DNA of 64,000 nt from NCBI GenBank assembly GCA_002337145.1, contig DDFK01000002.1:1674868-1738867 (forward strand). The letters are read 5' to 3'. Positions 51,484 to 61,999 of this stretch are shown here, in pieces. How positions within the stretch are numbered: position 1 is the stretch's first letter; each line of letters starts with the position of its first letter. The stretch comes from Chitinophagaceae bacterium UBA1930 (GTDB taxonomy: Bacteria > Bacteroidota > Bacteroidia > Chitinophagales > Chitinophagaceae). The notes under the pieces are model-generated. The model saw nothing but the letters and a program-made list of their open reading frames with translations, was not told the DNA's origin and searched no databases. A program made the position numbers and the translations under genes.

Positions 51484-54400
51484 TTATTTCAATAGGGTGA
51501 TATCGCCTTTTAACGGTATTACCTGGTTATTGTCGCAAAGAACTTCCATGGTATAAACATATACATCGGCACTCAATTTTACGCCTTTGTAGCTTCCATC
51601 CCACCCTTGCGAAGCATCATTGGGTGCAAAATTGTCCCTACTGAATACAATCTCGCCCCAACGGTTAAAAATCCTCAGGCTTTTTACTTTGAAAAGGCCC
51701 TTGCCCCTTGGGTAAAATACATCGTTTACCCCATCGCCATTGGGCGAAAAAGTATTGGGAATGAAAATATTGGTGTTGCTGCATAGGGTCTCTATGGTCA
51801 CTTCATCCCTCGTTTTGCAACCGCCCTCATTGGATGCCTCGGCTACGTATTTGATATTTTCCTTGATAATGGCATTGGGTATGGGACAGTTGATGCAGGT
51901 GAGCAACCTTTCCGGCAGCCATTTCCATGCAGTAATATCTGGCGAGCTTGTAGTAAGTATGGGTACCGTACTGCCAACATTTGCCTTGATAACCGTTTCC
52001 ACGATATTGAATTGTGGTATGGGATACACTTTAATAACCACATTGCCCACTTGGCTGAAGCAATTGCGTTTGTCTGTAGCTACTACCTGGTATGTTGTGG
52101 TAACTGTTGGCGTAGCAATAGGGTTATTGATATTGGGATTGCTTAAACCGGTTGTGGGGCTCCAGACAAAATTATCAGCACCAGCACCTGTTGCCAACAG
52201 TTGCGAACTCTCACCCACACATAGGGTATCTGTAGGCGAGACTTTTATCTTGAATGGTTCAATTACGTTTATCAAAACCGAATCGGCCAAAAAACAGCCA
52301 AAGCTGTTGTAGCCCGTAACTCTGTACCATTGAATGCTATCGGGCGTAGCAGTTGTATTGCCGCAGTTGGTACAGCTCAATGTGGGATCCGTTTTCCAGA
52401 TATAACTGTCGGCACCCGTGGGTTTCAATACAATTGACTGTCCCTTGCAAACAACAGAATCAGGTCCTGCGTCGGTATTGGGTAGCGGGTGTATCAATAT
52501 ATTCTTTTTCACCGTATCGGCACAACCGCTTGCGTTGGACGAGATGGCCGTAATAAGATAGGTACCTGCCGTAGCGTAAGATTGTGGTGGCGGGTTTTGC
52601 AAGGTTGACGTATTGCCATTGCTCAGGTTCCAGTTCCATGTTATTGCACTGGTATCGCTTTTAACCACAGTGCCTTTGTATTGCAATATCGATCTTACAC
52701 AGGCAACGGAGTCGCCGTCGATTTTTATAATGGGGGTCTGTACAATTTTAATCGGTGCCACCAACGAATCAAGGTCCTTACAGCCCAAACTGGTAGTTAC
52801 CGTAAGCGTAACGGAATAGTTGCCCGGCACGGGATAAAAATGTTGCGGGTGCTGCTGTGTGGATGTTGTGCCATCCCCAAAACTCCATACATAACCTGCT
52901 ATGGCATCATTAGTTGCAATTGTTGTTTCTACAAAATTAACGTGCACGGAATCGCAGAACTGTGCCTGTGGCAATTGTATATGTGTATCCACCCCTGCCA
53001 CATTAATGGTATCGGCACCAGTTATGAGTACCTGGCAACCGGCGGCATCAATGAGTATCATTTTGGGTTTAAAAAGCCCAGGGGCCTGAAACACATGCGA
53101 TACCAATGAATCCGGCGTGGTTACAATATTGCCATCGCTAAAGTCCCAAACAAAAGTTGCATTGTTTTTGGTGAATGCCGTAAAATGTACCGTATCTGGG
53201 GCACAGAATTTTAGCGGGGCGTAGCTAAACGAACCAGTAGGCCCACGAACCACCACTTTTGTGGTAGCAGAATCCACGCAGCCGCCAAAACCATAGGCTT
53301 TTAATGTTAATGGATATGTACCCACATAATTGTAGAAATGTGACGGTGTATCCAGGTTGGAGGTTCCACCATCGCCAAAGCTCCAGCTAACACTTTGTGC
53401 ATTGGCTGCCTGGTTGGCCACTTCTATCAAGAAGGGGTAGCATAACCCCAAACTGTCGCCCTGCAAAAAATTGAATGTTGCTTTTGGATTGGCTACGTGA
53501 ATGTAAAGTGGTTTATAAATGGTATCCGTACAGCCAAACAGATCGGCTATGGCAAGCTTTATGGAATACCTGCCGGTATCTGCATAAGCATGTTGGGGCG
53601 AAAGGTTGGTTGAACCCGAAAGGTCGCCAAAGTCCCAGCTATAGGTCAGGTTAATGCCTTGCGATGTATTGTTGAACAGCACATTTGAGTTGGCACATTT
53701 AATGGTATCAGGCGAGTTGAAGTTGGCAACCGGTTTTGTAATAAGGATTGCGGCAGGTTTCACAACCGTATCATAACAACCAAAATTGTCTTTCACAAAC
53801 AACTTGATGGCAAAACTGCCCGTAACATTGAACTGGTGCTGCGAGTTACCAGAAGCTGTCAAGGTATCCTTAAAGCTGTCGTCATAATCCCATATCCATT
53901 GGGTTATGGGGTGTATGCCATCTGTAGCGGATGTATCGGTAAAAAAGATGGTGCCATGTATGCAGGTACCTGCGGGCGTATTGCTGAAACCGGCTGTTGG
54001 CCCATAAATAACAACAGGCAATAGCATGTTTGCAGAGTCTTTGCAACCCAGTATATCCGTTGTTACCAATGATGGGGTTACAGTACCGGAATGCGTGTAG
54101 TTATGTGTTGCAACAGGGTTATGGGTAATGGATTCGAAACTCCCATCGCCATAAAACCATTGATAATTGGTAATGAGGGCCGTATCAATATTGGTTGCTG
54201 TAAATATTACATCGGCATATTTACAGAAACTGCTACCATTAACTGTAAAATTCGGTTTGCCATCGTTGATGCGTAAAGTATCGGTAGTGGAGTGTGTGCA
54301 GGTACCGTTGGATACAGTGAGCTTTACCTTGTAGATGCCGCTGGCAGCATATACATGCACAGGGTTGGGTATATTGTCCTGGCCACCATCGCCAAAATCC

Positions 54401-56313
54401 CAGTTGTAGGTTACGGCACCTTTTGACTGGTCTATGAACCTGCGTTGCAATGGCGTATCGCAATTGAATATCTTGTCGAACTTGGCAATGGGCGGATTGA
54501 TGTAAATGTAGTTATTGAGCTTTAAGGTATCCTTACAGAAACTGCTTTGCACCACCAGCATAACATTGAAATAGCCCGTATCGGTATAATTGTATTGCGG
54601 ATTCTGTGAAGTTGAATGGCCACCATCGCCAAAGCTCCAGTTCCAGATATCTATCGTTCCGGTAGAGAGGTCGGTAAAATGTATTACGTCCTGTGCACAA
54701 GCGTTAAGGGGCGTTGCCGAAAAATTGGCATGTGGCTTTACGCTTAGCTTTACAGCATCGGGCATAAAGAATGTGTCCTTACATCCACCAATACTGGTAA
54801 CAATCAATTGTATACCGTATGAACCCGGGTTTACATAAGTGTGTTGTGGGTTGCTACCGTTCTGTACAGGGGTGCCATCGCCAAAATTCCATTCAAAAAT
54901 ACTGATAGGTTCGGGCGTATCTATTGTTGCCCCAAATGATGCTGCATAAGGTGCACAGCCGCTATAAGGCACACCACCCGTAAGGCTTAAAATGTTTGGT
55001 GGGTTTATTTTTACTGCCCCTGCTTTTTTAAGTGTATCGGTACAGCCCAATGCATTGGTTGCAACCAGTGTAACATCGAAGCTACCATTTTGCAGATATG
55101 TATGTGGCGGATTTGTTTGTGGCGATGTTGCCCCATCGCCAAATGCCCATTGATAGGAACTGCCCCCTACCGATGTATTGGTAAACACCACATTTAAAGG
55201 TGGCGAGCATGCCCCCGTTGCAGATTGCGTAAACGCCGCCACAGGCTTGGGCTGTATGGTTATGACATGCGTAACAGAATCCTTACAAGAACCAAAATCG
55301 GCAACCAGTTTTACATTGTAGGTATTGGGTGCCGTAAATACTTTTATAGGACTAAGTTGTGTGGAAGTGGTACCGTCATCAAAGTACCATGTAACGCTTG
55401 TTGGTGCAGGTGTGGATGTATTGGAAAAAACAACCGGCGACCCTGCACAGACTCCTGTGCTTGTAAATGCTGCAGCCACCGTACCAATGTTGATGGCATT
55501 TGTTTTTATGAGTGTATCGCTACAACCCTGGTTGTTACTTGTAATTAACGTGACTGTATAATTGCCAGAAGCAGTGTAAGGATGCGTGGGAGAAACCTGT
55601 GTTGATGAACCCCCATCGCCAAAAAACCATTGGTAGCTTAAAGTTCCGGTGCCAGTAGAGCTATTGGTAAACCCCACCACTGCCGGCACGCCGCAGCCCG
55701 TTGTTGCACCTACCGAAAAACTTGATTTTGTTCCGCCTGAGATATTGACAAAATTCTGCTTGTTCAATATTTTAGTGCAGCCTGTACTGTTCTTTACTTT
55801 TAAGGTAACCCCAAAATTGCCCATGATTAAATAGGTATGTGCAGGGTTTTGTAACGTTGATGTATTGCCATCGCCAAAGTCCCAGAACCATTCCACATTT
55901 GTACCTGAGTTGGCAATGCTGATATCTGTGAACTGTACATTAAGCGGATAACAACCAGATGTTTTGTCTGAAACAAAATTCACTGAGGGTGCGTCATTTA
56001 CAACAATGTAATTGGTTTTAATCAGTGAGTCTTTACCGCCACTTGCATTTTGCACAATGAGCTTGATGGTGTAGGAACCAGGTGTAAGGTAAGTTGTAGT
56101 GGGCGAAGGCTGAAAAGAAGTGGCACCATTGCCAAGGTCCCATTGCCAGGATGTGGCACCGCCTGTGGAAAGGTCCTGAAAATGCACGATCAACGGGTTA
56201 CAGCCACTTAGATTATCTGCAGAAAAGTTGGCTTTTAATTGACCATAGGATGTGGTACCTAACAATGTTGTTAAGCAAAACATCAATAGCAACCATTTAC
56301 ATATCGTTTTCAA
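51484..56313 (-). CDS. Giant secreted adhesin with 15 PKD domains and gliding-type C-terminal domain (copy 1)
   Basis: A 1609-residue exported protein. The only start that keeps the signal peptide (MKTICKWLLLMFCLTTLLG) is TTG at 56313. I count 15 PKD domains by their W-x-(F/L)-(G/D)-(D/N)-(G) motifs (for example WQWDLGNG, FWDFGDG, YQWFFGDG, WNWSFGDG, YVWSFGDG). Two Ig-like segments follow (PNTDAGPDSVVCKG and VSPTDTLCVGES). The gliding motility-associated C-terminal domain runs from FIPNTFSPNGDGVNDVF to GDITLLK. Likely a cell-surface filament or adhesin exported by T9SS. Paralog of the next gene, domain for domain. Confidence 0.93.
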   Translation of the reverse strand: MKTICKWLLLMFCLTTLLGTTSYGQLKANFSADNLSGCNPLIVHFQDLSTGGATSWQWDLGNGATSFQPSPTTTYLTPGSYTIKLIVQNASGGKDSLIKTNYIVVNDAPSVNFVSDKTSGCYPLNVQFTDISIANSGTNVEWFWDFGDGNTSTLQNPAHTYLIMGNFGVTLKVKNSTGCTKILNKQNFVNISGGTKSSFSVGATTGCGVPAVVGFTNSSTGTGTLSYQWFFGDGGSSTQVSPTHPYTASGNYTVTLITSNNQGCSDTLIKTNAINIGTVAAAFTSTGVCAGSPVVFSNTSTPAPTSVTWYFDDGTTSTQLSPIKVFTAPNTYNVKLVADFGSCKDSVTHVITIQPKPVAAFTQSATGACSPPLNVVFTNTSVGGSSYQWAFGDGATSPQTNPPHTYLQNGSFDVTLVATNALGCTDTLKKAGAVKINPPNILSLTGGVPYSGCAPYAASFGATIDTPEPISIFEWNFGDGTPVQNGSNPQHTYVNPGSYGIQLIVTSIGGCKDTFFMPDAVKLSVKPHANFSATPLNACAQDVIHFTDLSTGTIDIWNWSFGDGGHSTSQNPQYNYTDTGYFNVMLVVQSSFCKDTLKLNNYIYINPPIAKFDKIFNCDTPLQRRFIDQSKGAVTYNWDFGDGGQDNIPNPVHVYAASGIYKVKLTVSNGTCTHSTTDTLRINDGKPNFTVNGSSFCKYADVIFTATNIDTALITNYQWFYGDGSFESITHNPVATHNYTHSGTVTPSLVTTDILGCKDSANMLLPVVIYGPTAGFSNTPAGTCIHGTIFFTDTSATDGIHPITQWIWDYDDSFKDTLTASGNSQHQFNVTGSFAIKLFVKDNFGCYDTVVKPAAILITKPVANFNSPDTIKCANSNVLFNNTSQGINLTYSWDFGDLSGSTNLSPQHAYADTGRYSIKLAIADLFGCTDTIYKPLYIHVANPKATFNFLQGDSLGLCYPFLIEVANQAANAQSVSWSFGDGGTSNLDTPSHFYNYVGTYPLTLKAYGFGGCVDSATTKVVVRGPTGSFSYAPLKFCAPDTVHFTAFTKNNATFVWDFSDGNIVTTPDSLVSHVFQAPGLFKPKMILIDAAGCQVLITGADTINVAGVDTHIQLPQAQFCDSVHVNFVETTIATNDAIAGYVWSFGDGTTSTQQHPQHFYPVPGNYSVTLTVTTSLGCKDLDSLVAPIKIVQTPIIKIDGDSVACVRSILQYKGTVVKSDTSAITWNWNLSNGNTSTLQNPPPQSYATAGTYLITAISSNASGCADTVKKNILIHPLPNTDAGPDSVVCKGQSIVLKPTGADSYIWKTDPTLSCTNCGNTTATPDSIQWYRVTGYNSFGCFLADSVLINVIEPFKIKVSPTDTLCVGESSQLLATGAGADNFVWSPTTGLSNPNINNPIATPTVTTTYQVVATDKRNCFSQVGNVVIKVYPIPQFNIVETVIKANVGSTVPILTTSSPDITAWKWLPERLLTCINCPIPNAIIKENIKYVAEASNEGGCKTRDEVTIETLCSNTNIFIPNTFSPNGDGVNDVFYPRGKGLFKVKSLRIFNRWGEIVFSRDNFAPNDASQGWDGSYKGVKLSADVYVYTMEVLCDNNQVIPLKGDITLLK

Positions 56314-56365
56314 ACAGGCTGGCAGGATTTTCTTTCTTCTTGTATTTTCAACTTTATTTAGACGA

Positions 56366-56411
56366 AAAATGTGACCAAACTGTTGCCTAGGCTAAGAGTT
56401 GGTCACATTTT
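56366..56411. other. Long intercistronic hairpin between the two giant adhesin genes
   Basis: AAAATGTGACCAA (56366-56378) and TTGGTCACATTTT (56399-56411) are exact reverse complements. The loop holds the small palindrome GCCTAGGC. No strong T-run follows on the minus strand, so it is an intercistronic hairpin or weak terminator/attenuator rather than a clear stop. Confidence 0.75.
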
Positions 56412-56438
56412 ATTTACGAACAAATATAGGAGAAAGAT

Positions 56439-59400
56439 TTATCGAAGCAAGGTCACGTTGCCCTTTATTGGTATTACCGTACTGTTATCACATTGTACCT
56501 CAACGGAATAGACATATACATCCGATGGCAATTTTGCCCCTTTGAAGCTTCCGTCCCAGCCTGCAGTTGCATCATTTGCCTGGAAACCAACCCTTTCAAA
56601 TACCACTTCACCCCATCTGTTAAATATTCTGAAACTTTTTATGGTGAATACGCCTTTGCCCCTTGGATAGAAGATATCGTTTGCCCCATCGTTGTTGGGC
56701 GAGAAAGTATTGGGTACAAATACATTGGCATTGTTGCAGAGTACGGTAATTTTTACCTCGTCTTTGGCAACGCATTTACCATCGTTGGATGCAATGCAGG
56801 TGTACGTCAACGATTCTTTGGCCAACGCTGTTGGGTGGGCAATGGTTCCGTTATCCAGCCATTTTGTAGGATACCATTTCCACTGCGAAACATCGGCAGA
56901 GCTGGCGGTCTCAATTTTTGAATTGCTGCCCGCATTCAGTATTATTTCATCTTGCTTGATCTCGAACTTAGGCATCGGGTAGGTCTTCAATTTTACATAG
57001 GCCGTATCCGTAAAGCATCCTTTTTCATCTGACCCAAGTACACGGTACACCATCAATGTATCTTTTGCAGGATAGGCATTTACCTGTGCAGCATTCACAT
57101 TGTCTATGTATAGCGATGGCGACCAGTTGTATTTTTCGGTACCACTTGCTTTTAAAATTGTTTTTTGACCCAGGCATAAGGTATCGTCTTTACTAACAGC
57201 CAGTTTCAAATGTTGCTGTACCCGAACAAAAACCGTATCGGTGCCTACACAGTTAAAGGCATTGGTACCTGTAACGCTGTACATGACACTTGTTAGTGGT
57301 TTGGCAATTGGGTTTGCACAATTCAAACAGCTTAGCGTGCTTTGTGTGGCCCATGTATAAGATACGGCACCTGTTGCATGCAGTGTGTAAGATTGGTTTC
57401 TGCATATTGTCGTATCAACACCGGCATTTATTACTGGTAAATCGTGCACACTAATGAGCTTGGTTGTAGTATCGGCACAACCACTGCTATTGGTAATGAT
57501 GTTTACCAGGTTAAAACCACCAGCCTGTGTATATGCCTGTACAGGCGGGTTTTGCAGGGTTGATGTATTGCCGTTGCCAAAATTCCAATGCCAGGTAAGT
57601 GCAGAGGTATCTGGGTTATTGACAGTTGAGGAGAAGAGCAATGAGCCACCCCTACATATTGAATTGTCTCCTACTATGGTTACATGCGGTGTACTTACCA
57701 CTTTAATTAACTGGTTTACGGTAACACTGTCCTTACAACCGGCCTGTGTTTTTACAACAAGCTTTACATTGTAAAAGCCGTTGCTGGTATATTCATGCGA
57801 TGGTTGCGGTTGTGTGGATATAGTTCCGTCACCAAACTTCCATACATAACCTGTAACAACATCATTTGTTATGGAAGCATGTTGAAAGTTAACGTAGCCG
57901 GAGTCGCATACAACTGCATTGGAAACACCTATTTTGGCAATAATGCTTTTGGCACTAATGGTATCCTTGCCAATAATGGGTACCCTGCATCCCTGTGCAT
58001 CTTCCAATATCAATTTAGGTATATAATCACCAGCTATTGTGTAAGCAAAAGATGCATTGTTGCCCGTTGTTGCTTCAGTTACACCATTGTTGTAATCCCA
58101 TGTAAGCTTTACGGCATTTTGGGTTACAGACGAGAAGTTTACCTGTAAAGGGATACAGCCAACCAATGGACTATAACTGAACACACCCGTAGGGCCAAGT
58201 ATGGAAACCTTTCTTGTTGCAGAATCTGCACAGCCACCATGATTGGTAACCACCAGTTTTACAATATACAATCCGGGATATGTATATAAGTGCGACGGCG
58301 ACTCGAAATTTGCACTGCTGCCATCACCAAAAGACCATAAATGGTTGGCCACATTTGTCGAACTGTTGGCCATGTTAACCAACAATGGCGGGCATACCGC
58401 TGTTGAGTCGCTCATAGTAAAAGCAGCTACTGGTCTGTAAACCCTTATCCTGTTTACCTTAACCAAAGAATCGTTGCAACCAAATGGGTCGTTTACCAAT
58501 AGCTTTACGGTATAAGTGCCTTCGTTGGTATAAGCATGTATGGGGTTGGCAATTGCAGACTGGCTGCCATCGCCAAAGCTCCATTGATAAGCCAGGTTGT
58601 TGCCGGTGGACTGACTTGTAAAAATAACATCAGAGCCAGGGCAAATGGTGGTATCGGATTCAGCAAAAGCTGCAATGCTTTTTGATACAGTTACGGCATT
58701 CTGTTTTACAAGGCTATCCACGCAACCATACGTATCGGTAATTTTCAAGGTTACCATCATATTGCCACCCGTATTGTATTGGTGCGTAAATGGCCCGTTG
58801 GTATAGTTTACAATGTTGCCATCGCCATAATCCCATGTGTAATTGCTAATGGCATGTACACCATCCGTAACAGATGAGTCAAGAAAATTAACCGAAGTGC
58901 CGGAGCAGTAATAATTATTCTGTGCAGCAAATTTTGCAGTGGCCCCATATATGGTAACATAAGTATTGCCATACAGTGTATCCTTACAACCATTGGCACG
59001 TGTTACCATTACCGATACGGGATAGGTACCCGCCTGGTTGTACCTCCAGCCCATTACAGGGTCTGTTGTTATAAAGTTGTTGCCCACACCAATATTCCAT
59101 TCGTATTTGGTAACATCATTATAATCCAGGCTATCCACTTTAAAAGTTACTGCTTCATTGCGGCAGGCAACTACAGACGATAAACTCAACTTGCCCTTCC
59201 TGTCATCAATTGTAAGCGATTTGGTCTTTACATAAAAACAGGAGCCATTGGTTACGGTAAGATTCACTGTATAGAACCCCGGTGTGGCATAAGTATGTGT
59301 TGGGTTGGTTGCACCACTAAAAGTGCCATCGCCAAAATCCCAGTTGTAGGTTATGGCACCAATTGACTTGTCAATAAACGAAGCAGTAAGCTTGTTGCTA

Positions 59401-61262
59401 CAATCGCTCAATGCAATATCAAATTTTGCAACCGGCGGATTGATGTGCACATAGTTCGGTTTCAATAATGTATCGGAACAACCATTGTTCCATACAATTA
59501 ATTTTATGCTGAAATAGCCAGTGTCTAGGTATCTATGAAACGGGTCTTCGGCAGTAGATGTTTGATAGTCGCCAAAATTCCACAGCCACCTGTCAATAGG
59601 TCCATTGGTGCTTTCATCGGCAAAAGAAATACCATTGTAGGCACATGCATCTTTAGGCGATGCGGAAAATGCAGCATGTGGCTTATGCCCCACTTTTACG
59701 GCATTTACCAACGTATAGGTATCCGTACAGCCACCTGTTGTGGTAATGATGAGCTTTACAGTGAAAGTTCCTTCACTGGTATATACATGCGACGGTGCAG
59801 CAAGTGACGAGTTGTTACCATCGCCAAAATCCCATTCGTAATGGGCAATATTCTGTACGCTTGTTATATCGGCAGTAAAACTTGTTGAAAGCGGCACACA
59901 GCCTTCCTTAACGGCTACCGTTATTTCATTGATGTGCGGGGCACTGGCCTGCACAAAATCCTTTTTGGAAATGGAATCCTTACAGCCATTGGCATTGGTC
60001 ACTACAAGGCTTACCGTATAGTTTCCAAGCTGGTTAAATAAATGGGTGGGGCTTTGCAAGGTTGAAGTATTTCCATCACCAAAATTCCAGAAATAATTCG
60101 CCCCACCCATAGTAGTATTTGTAAACTGAACCGTTGCAGGTACAGCACAGGCCATATTGTTGGTAGCAGTAAATGCAACAACTAGCTTTGCCAATATTGT
60201 TATGGATTTAGTAACCGAATCTTTACAGGCCCCAAAATTGTTGACCAGTTTTATTTGATAGGTACCTGCCGTATTGAATGTTTTAACCGGGTTGATATCT
60301 GTTGAAGATGTACCATCGCTAAAGCTCCACAAAGCTGCCGCAGTTGCGGGTGTGGAAGTGTTGCTGATGGTGATGGGTGCACCTGCACAGCCTGTTGCAT
60401 CAGCTGCAAAGTTTGCCTTTACATTACCGATGCTTAGGGCATTGTATTTTATGATGGTATCGGTACAGCCATTGCTATTGGTGGTTACCAGCTTAATGGT
60501 ATAAGAACCGGCATCGGTATAGCTATGCGTAGGGTTTGCATCAGACGAAGTACTACCATCGCCAAAAAACCATTGATAGGTCAATGCCCCTGTACCTGTT
60601 GAGGTATTGGTAAATGCAACAGGTGTTGGCGGTTGGCAATTGCCAGATGATACATAGGAAAAATCCGCATGCACACCACCACTTACATTTACCAGGGCTG
60701 GCTTTGTCATTACCTTGAAACAGCCATGCACATTGGTTACTTTAAGGGCCACATCAAAAATGCCCTGTGTGGTGTATGTATAGTTGGGAGCCTGTTGCGT
60801 AGATACATGGCCATCTCCAAAATCCCATTGCCATTGGTTAATGGCATCGCCTGCTGCAATGCTTAAATCCGTAAACTGCACATGCAAGGGATAGCATCCC
60901 GAAGTTGGTGTAACGTTGAAATTGACTACTGGGTTATCGTACACAGTAATGAATTGGGTCTTTACAATAGAATCTGCCTTGGTAGCATTTTTAATTACCA
61001 GTTTAACGGCATAAGTGCCTGAGCTAACGTAGCTAACAGATGGGTGTTGCAATACTGACTGTGTGCCATTGCCCAAATCCCATTTCCATTCGGTTGGATT
61101 GCCAGTAGATGCATCGGTAAAACTTACAATAAGTGGTGAGCATCCCGAAACGGGTGTTGCAGTAAAATTGGCATGCAACTGTGCATTTGCAGTGCCAAAG
61201 GTTAGGATTATGGCCATAACAAGCTGAACAAACTTCAGCCATGAAGCCTTAATGGTTATCAT
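56439..61262 (-). CDS. Giant secreted adhesin with 15 PKD domains and gliding-type C-terminal domain (copy 2)
   Basis: A 1607-residue exported protein with ATG start and signal peptide MITIKASWLKFVQLVMAIILTFGTANA. Fifteen PKD domains follow (WKWDLGNG, WQWDFGDG, YQWFFGDG, LWSFSDG, FWNFGDG, YEWDFGDG and so on), then Ig-like segments (INAGVDTTICRNQ, VSKDDTLCLGQ), and a type B gliding C-terminal domain (FVPNTFSPNNDGANDIF to GNVTLLR). It matches the next gene domain by domain and in total length, so the two arose by tandem duplication. It heads the minus-strand set ending with a PorP/SprF gene. Confidence 0.93.
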   Translation of the reverse strand: MITIKASWLKFVQLVMAIILTFGTANAQLHANFTATPVSGCSPLIVSFTDASTGNPTEWKWDLGNGTQSVLQHPSVSYVSSGTYAVKLVIKNATKADSIVKTQFITVYDNPVVNFNVTPTSGCYPLHVQFTDLSIAAGDAINQWQWDFGDGHVSTQQAPNYTYTTQGIFDVALKVTNVHGCFKVMTKPALVNVSGGVHADFSYVSSGNCQPPTPVAFTNTSTGTGALTYQWFFGDGSTSSDANPTHSYTDAGSYTIKLVTTNSNGCTDTIIKYNALSIGNVKANFAADATGCAGAPITISNTSTPATAAALWSFSDGTSSTDINPVKTFNTAGTYQIKLVNNFGACKDSVTKSITILAKLVVAFTATNNMACAVPATVQFTNTTMGGANYFWNFGDGNTSTLQSPTHLFNQLGNYTVSLVVTNANGCKDSISKKDFVQASAPHINEITVAVKEGCVPLSTSFTADITSVQNIAHYEWDFGDGNNSSLAAPSHVYTSEGTFTVKLIITTTGGCTDTYTLVNAVKVGHKPHAAFSASPKDACAYNGISFADESTNGPIDRWLWNFGDYQTSTAEDPFHRYLDTGYFSIKLIVWNNGCSDTLLKPNYVHINPPVAKFDIALSDCSNKLTASFIDKSIGAITYNWDFGDGTFSGATNPTHTYATPGFYTVNLTVTNGSCFYVKTKSLTIDDRKGKLSLSSVVACRNEAVTFKVDSLDYNDVTKYEWNIGVGNNFITTDPVMGWRYNQAGTYPVSVMVTRANGCKDTLYGNTYVTIYGATAKFAAQNNYYCSGTSVNFLDSSVTDGVHAISNYTWDYGDGNIVNYTNGPFTHQYNTGGNMMVTLKITDTYGCVDSLVKQNAVTVSKSIAAFAESDTTICPGSDVIFTSQSTGNNLAYQWSFGDGSQSAIANPIHAYTNEGTYTVKLLVNDPFGCNDSLVKVNRIRVYRPVAAFTMSDSTAVCPPLLVNMANSSTNVANHLWSFGDGSSANFESPSHLYTYPGLYIVKLVVTNHGGCADSATRKVSILGPTGVFSYSPLVGCIPLQVNFSSVTQNAVKLTWDYNNGVTEATTGNNASFAYTIAGDYIPKLILEDAQGCRVPIIGKDTISAKSIIAKIGVSNAVVCDSGYVNFQHASITNDVVTGYVWKFGDGTISTQPQPSHEYTSNGFYNVKLVVKTQAGCKDSVTVNQLIKVVSTPHVTIVGDNSICRGGSLLFSSTVNNPDTSALTWHWNFGNGNTSTLQNPPVQAYTQAGGFNLVNIITNSSGCADTTTKLISVHDLPVINAGVDTTICRNQSYTLHATGAVSYTWATQSTLSCLNCANPIAKPLTSVMYSVTGTNAFNCVGTDTVFVRVQQHLKLAVSKDDTLCLGQKTILKASGTEKYNWSPSLYIDNVNAAQVNAYPAKDTLMVYRVLGSDEKGCFTDTAYVKLKTYPMPKFEIKQDEIILNAGSNSKIETASSADVSQWKWYPTKWLDNGTIAHPTALAKESLTYTCIASNDGKCVAKDEVKITVLCNNANVFVPNTFSPNNDGANDIFYPRGKGVFTIKSFRIFNRWGEVVFERVGFQANDATAGWDGSFKGAKLPSDVYVYSVEVQCDNSTVIPIKGNVTLLR

Positions 61263-61391
61263 AGAATCTGGAATTATTCGGGTTAACGAATATTGGATAT
61301 TTGGATATTAGAACCTTGCAGCAGTAATAACTGCAAACGGCAACTTTTTATTATGCCAGTAGCCGGAAACTTGCACTATATGCATAAAATA

Positions 61392-61418
61392 AGCCCCCAA
61401 ACGTCCGATTCGGGGGCT
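61392..61418 (-). terminator. Intrinsic terminator of the IscA-like gene
   Basis: AGCCCCC / GGGGGCT 7-bp stem with a 13-base loop, followed on the minus strand by TATTTTATGC. Confidence 0.7.
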
Positions 61419-61497
61419 GAAGTGACTTATAGGGTCGTATAAACGCTAAGAACAAAAAGTGCTTTTACGAAGTGATTCTACAATGTTTCAAAAAAGA

Positions 61498-61848
61498 TTA
61501 AATACTAAACGAAGTGCCGCAACCACAGGTTTTGCTTGCGTTGGGGTTGGTAAAGGTAAAACCGCGGCTGTTAAGGCCGTCCTGCCAGTCCACTTCCATA
61601 CCAAACAGGTAAAGACCGTGGCTTTTGTTCATGATAAAAGACAGCCCTTCAAAATCATGCACTTCATCTTCGGGCAACTGCTCATCAAAACCCAAAACAT
61701 AGCTAAGGCCGCTACAGCCGCCCCCCTTTACACCAACACGTAAATGCTGTGCCTTGTCAAACCCATCCGCTCCCATCAGCCTTTCTATTTCTGCAATGGC
61801 ATTTGCCGTAAACGATACAGGCGATTTTGTAATAACTGCTGTGCTCAT
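61498..61848 (-). CDS. Iron-sulfur cluster assembly accessory protein (HesB/IscA/ErpA family)
   Basis: A 116-residue A-type carrier that delivers Fe-S clusters to apoproteins. The three conserved cysteines are in GGGCSGLSY and TCGCGTSFSI. Length is standard. The ATG at 61848 is chosen (MSTAVITKSPV); a GTG six codons upstream is possible. No isc or suf gene adjoins it. Confidence 0.94.
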   Translation of the reverse strand: MSTAVITKSPVSFTANAIAEIERLMGADGFDKAQHLRVGVKGGGCSGLSYVLGFDEQLPEDEVHDFEGLSFIMNKSHGLYLFGMEVDWQDGLNSRGFTFTNPNASKTCGCGTSFSI

Positions 61849-61999
61849 ATATGCTATTTCTGCCACAAAAATACGCCCTGCTTTTGTTTTATCGAACAGC
61901 GGCTGTTACGATATGGGAAATTCATTGTTAAAAGGGCATTTATGCCCACTCATTTTTGGGAGACTCTTTCAGCTATTTTTGCCAAAACAAACAAACGGT

